In this document: positions 59,520-64,000 of the stretch, in pieces
Layout: every line of letters starts with the position of its first letter
Numbering within the stretch: the first letter of the stretch is position 1
DNA from: Icerya purchasi
Lineage: Eukaryota; Arthropoda; Insecta; Hemiptera; Monophlebidae
Reading direction: 5' to 3'
DNA length: 64,000 bases
NCBI GenBank assembly: GCA_039619475.1
Contig: CM077115.1
Coordinates: 39,814,444 to 39,878,443, forward strand
Notes under the pieces: generated by a model
What the model was told of the DNA's origin: nothing
The model's database searches: none
What the model saw: only the letters and a program-made list of their open reading frames with translations
Translations under genes and position numbers: made by a program

Positions 59520-61648
59520 ACTGTTATTATTTTTCAAACGAGTTTGTCTTAAAAATCATTGCGAAGTCTTAAACTTTGTACATATCTGCATATCTGTAAT
59601 AATTTGAAAAATTCAATTTAGTTTATTATTATTTACAACGTCATCGTTTTTTTCGCATAACCCGCAGTTGTAATTCCCATTTAGTTCAACGTTTGAATAT
59701 ACAATAGAACTTTATTCTCAAAAATCTTCCGAATTTCACCTTAATAATCAGAGTGAACTTCTTGACCGGTTCGGTCATGTTTGATTTTCATTTTTTTCGC
59801 GTTAAATGTTTAATCGATTAAACGTTAAACTGTTTTCACTCCCACTTTGACCGATATTATTATTTAGTCGTCCCTGGTTAAATATTCATGTACTATAAAC
59901 GCTCGTTATACTGCAGCGCAGTAAGTAGTACCGAAATGCCAGCCTGTTAATTCAGGTACCAGATAATAAAAATTACCGGGAATACTTCGCTAATTAATAC
60001 TTTTTAACATACATATTTTAATAACGGATAATAACAATAATAATAATAATATAACCGAGTACCGAGTGTTGGTTTTTTGTTTCTTTTTTTTTTTTTTTTT
60101 GTTGGTGTGTGTTTCAGAAAATCGCCGTTTTATTTTAATTTTATATTTTCATCGATAAGAACGTTAACTTGAGGGGGGAAAATGAAATTAAAATGGAAAA
60201 CTGAAAATAAACTAATTATCTGCTCGTTGGATCCAAATTGTGTTTTAGTTTTTCGAAAATCTGAAAACCTATTTATTATATATTTTCGTAAATTTTCCTT
60301 AACCTGCTATACAACTTCGTTCTCCATACAAATGCTTTTTACCGTTGAACTGTCCAGTTATGTTCGTCGAAATCATTTTAAGGTTGTTAGAAACTCTAAT
60401 AATCACCTCGTGAATAAAGAATGCCCGCGGGCCACTCGCTGGCAAAAAAGTTAATTATAACAGAGCGCATATTAAATAAATACCAGAAATAATAATAATA
60501 AAAAAAAAAGAAAGAAACTCTTTGAAAATACAAAACATAAAAGTAGTAATAATATAACTATAAAAACACCGCAGTACTTAATAAAACGATACTGTTAAAC
60601 AAAAATCTTCCCATTTTGCTTTTCGAAAAAACATATATAAACGTTTCCACATCCAGGAAAATATATTTTTTATCCGCTACGGAAGAAAAAAAAAGCAAGA
60701 ACATTCTGAATACATTTCTCATTTTTAGCTTTCATTCGTTATCGACAAAATTTTTTTAATTTTTACTACATATCTTTTATTCTCATCCAGTTCTGATTAC
60801 TTTTGTCAGAAAAAATTTAAACCCAACTCACTATTTCGCAATATCACGCTCTAAAAAAGTAATTTTCTTCGAACTTTTATAACATTGTTAATTGAAAAAA
60901 TTTTATTTTCCGCCACATGCAAAAAAAAAAACTCATAAATTGAATATATTTTTTCCTAATTATACGTTTAAAGCTCATTATTGGGGATTTAGAGGTGTTT
61001 ATCCCGTCAGCAAAAAACAAAAAAAAAAAAAAAAAAAACATCAATCTTAAGAGAGATTTATTTTTTGTAAATAACATTATTTGTTATTTGCGCATTAACA
61101 TACAACGTAACGATATGTAATTTCAGATTTGCTTATTAGTATCGTATCGGTTTTAAATAGTTCTTAAGGTTCCGCGGTATAGGAACCAATCCTCTGTCGT
61201 CTATCATTTTATTCTGCGTTCTGAGACGACTGCAATAAGATACATTCATAAATTTTAAAAATGGACAAATCATTCAGAGCAGGTATTTTCACTTAATTTT
61301 ACCCGAACCAGCGCAGTAAAAATCAAACGACTCTCTTCATTCGGGCGAACCATCATCCTTTAAACCAGTTCGTATAAATAATTTAAGTTCTCTTATGACC
61401 AACTTCCTATACGAATTTATTATCAACGCGATGTAGAGAAGTTACCATCCTACTCGCATGCGAGCGTAACAGTATAAAACATTATAAATAACATAAATGT
61501 TACGACGATAATAATATCGGATAATTCATTGGCGATGGCAGGCACGACGTAAACCGTGTTACCGGATTTCCGTCTACTAATTGTAAGTTAATAGTAGATA
61601 AGCACGATATACATATAGTCGTACAGAGTCTGATATACTACTACTCAT
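59520..61648. other. Intergenic sequence 3' of POP4, unassigned
   Basis: AT-rich with AAT and poly-A/T tracts (60025-60050, 61016-61039). No supported gene. Confidence 0.5.
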
Positions 61649-62466
61649 GGTGACCACTCAAATATAATTTTTAAATTCCCACTTTATTCCCGGTCCAAAA
61701 TCTCACGATTTCTTGGTTACTAGAATTGTACGAAGCTTACACGACGTTCTTCTTCTACTTGTATAATCACAAACTCAACAAATTGAAAGAAGACAAAATA
61801 TCAGTAAAAACAAAAAAATTGCAAATTAAATTATTAAAACTTTTGAAATTGTTTTATTCACATTTTAAATATTTCATCGTTATAGTGACCGCGCTAACTT
61901 AAAAGCAATCTTACTTTATTATTATTATAAAAAATTTTATTAAAGTTTACAGCAGACTGATTTACCTCCCCATTTAAATAATTCTGACTTACATTTATTT
62001 GGCGTCTAATATTTACATTTGTAATCAAAAGGTTTACGGAGTTCAAGCCCCTCCGGTAGTTTTCCTCGGAGGATACAACCCTAACCAATAAATTTAAATG
62101 TATAATGAAAATTTTTTTACGCGTTTCCTTAAAATTTTAAACTAAAATTCACTGGCAATAAATATAAATATTACTCATCGTGCAAATAGGCGCCTGTCTT
62201 TAATCGAAAAATGGGAAGCAAATTATAAAAGAATAGAATTTTTTTTCCTGTTATTATTGATAATGTTTGACAAACGCAACACATTTTATGCAAATAAAAA
62301 AGAACTTCGTCATTTATTATTAAGTAAAGTACATTAAAAAGGTGTATTTATTTTTCACTTCAAATGATTTTGTTTGTTTTAAATCAAAACTATCATTTGG
62401 CCATTTTTACTTTTTTCCCAGTTTAGCAACAAAATGCCCGGGGCTTATTCCTGGTTGGCTAGTCAT
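61649..62466 (+). repeat. ~760-bp dispersed element, copy 2
   Basis: Second copy of the element at 9558-10316, same orientation, about 52 kb away. Left terminus TGGTGACCACTCAAATATAA. Carries the same GGTTTACGGAGTTCAAGCCC and TTTTACGCGTTTCC segments with many substitutions and small indels. Confidence 0.7.
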
Positions 62467-64000
62467 ATACTCACTTAATTTCTAAAAACAAAAATTAAAA
62501 ATTCATTTTATTTAGTCGCTTTATTCAACTAAACAAATTAAACAACATGTCAGTTTAAATTCATTAATGGCCTTAGTTTATATGTTTTATAAATGCTAAT
62601 TTTGAAAAGAAACGTTTATTTTTTTTTTTGTTTGGTTGTGGTTATCGAAACTAGTAAATACTGAAAATATTTTACCGGAAAACTCTGAACTGTTATTAAA
62701 TATGCCATTTGAAAAACGTAGTTTCTGCTACGGAGTTATTATTTACAGGAGTTACCGTTAATTCCTTAGGGCACACTTTCAGTTTTACGAAGTTGCTAGA
62801 ATTGTTCAAAAAGTTAAAACATCAATTATCAACCGTCAGACTTCGAATCGTTTTTTTTTTTTAATTCATCGGTTAATTACGGTAAAAAATCAACTTTTTC
62901 ATACTTCTCATAATGAAGTCAGTATTCATTCTCCAACAAATTTTCTTTCAATCATCTCTTTTTTTAATAAAGTATTTATTCTTTCTTAATGGAAAACCCA
63001 CATTCGAAATTTTATCAATGACTTTTTTGATATTATTTTTTAGTCGGTTAAAAATTAGTTTTTTGTATTGCCGATGTGTTCAGTCCAGGTCAAAAGCATT
63101 ACTTATACTTATAGAAGAGAACAATTTAAAATGTTATTACGGAATATCACTATAAAAAGTTTTAAATGGCGATTTAATGATTACATTTTGTCTTTCAATG
63201 TGAATCATCATAGACAGCCGTAGAATTTTCATGTAAGCTTCGACATAATTTGCTGTTTTTTTCTCTACGTAACCATTTTATCGAAGATGATACTACACCC
63301 ATGTACTGTATATAGTGTATATTCTCCATCAGCACAACCAGGTAAGTATTAAATAACTAATCTAGATCAATCATTTGTGTGGCAATAAGCTATGTACAAA
63401 ATACCGCTTACTTTTTTGTAATTTTCAATCCTTTATTGTCTAGTCAGTATTTTAAAAGAAGTACTGTCCAAAAACACGTAAAAAACTATCAATTTTTTTC
63501 CTCCATGTCCACTTCTAATAAATCTTTATATACATACTCAATAAAATGCCTGCTACCGTGTTCAGCTGCATCTAAAATTTCAAATTCACGGCTCGCAAAA
63601 TATCCACTTCTCCCATAAAAAAAAAAAACATTATCAAACGAAATGCCATCCGTAAATGTTAAAAATCATTCACGCATCGTACATCTACCAATTAATCAGT
63701 TTATAAGAAATTAGCTGCACAATCGAAATTTAAGGGAAATGTTTGACGACACTCTTGGCATTGCATGCATTATTCTATTTTCAATTTTATAACTAGTCCC
63801 TTTTTTTTTTTTTTTTTTTTTGCGGTTTACATTAAATCACATTTTATATGGATTTAAAATGGAATATTAAATTAACATTACGGATACTTCAAATAATTAG
63901 GTCCAGAGCTACAGCACTGGAAGCACCGTCACATTATTCTGAATTATTACCGTGAAAAAAAGAAAAATAAAAGGTTGTTAAATTTTATTAACCCCTACAA
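62467..64000. other. Right end of the window, nothing recognised
   Basis: AT-rich, with a 22-base T-run near 63800. Frames at 62913-63155 (+), 63379-63618 (+) and their opposite strand were read; no domain recognised. An undetected exon of a neighbouring gene cannot be excluded. Confidence 0.4.

Overview
The window is AT-rich eukaryotic nuclear DNA, most likely from an insect or another arthropod. The evidence is spliced genes with long introns, GT-AG junctions, a mariner, piggyBac-like, hAT-like and several APE-type LINE elements, and no bacterial gene organisation. Two host genes can be rebuilt exon by exon, with reading phase kept at every junction. Almost everything else that is recognisable is transposable-element DNA, mostly lying inside their introns.

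Minus strand, about 45987 down to at least 7779: a homologue of FBF1 (Fas-binding factor 1), a coiled-coil protein of centriolar distal appendages / ciliary transition fibres. Sixteen coding exons give 800 codons in one frame from ATG. The C-terminal exon(s) were not found with confidence. Plus strand, 46444 to 59061: POP4 (Rpp29/p29 subunit of RNase P and RNase MRP) in five exons, 228 residues, complete. The two genes are head to head with 456 bp between their start codons.

Transposon layout from left to right: a TIR MITE (3436-3829); an intact mariner with perfect 29-bp TIRs (6127-7445); one copy of an inverted repeat family (8071-8275); a 760-bp repeat (9558-10316); a tRNA-like SINE head (~10583); a dead mariner (11207-12500); a second inverted-family copy (14290-14690); a Jockey-like LINE relic (21620-23700); a 21-bp-period microsatellite (24783-24898); a second MITE copy (28568-28972); a possible LTR (33592-33957); a LINE relic with an RNase H motif (34790-35900); another dead mariner between short repeats (40150-41115); a hAT-type MITE with an 8-bp TSD (45224-45934); a LINE with an intact 1037-codon EN-RT ORF (48643-51756); a long-TIR DNA transposon abutting POP4 exon 3 (52485-54094); a deletion-derivative piggyBac keeping the C-terminal Cys-rich domain, with a nested TTAA MITE (56511-57690); an RTE-like relic (59150-59450); and a second copy of the 760-bp repeat (61649-62466).

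I see no bacterial-type system, CRISPR array, viral genome, rRNA or functional tRNA. The most useful results are the two gene models that single-ORF views miss, the intact mariner and LINE, and the catalogue of insertions with their target-site duplications. Nothing here convincingly amounts to a previously undescribed biological system.
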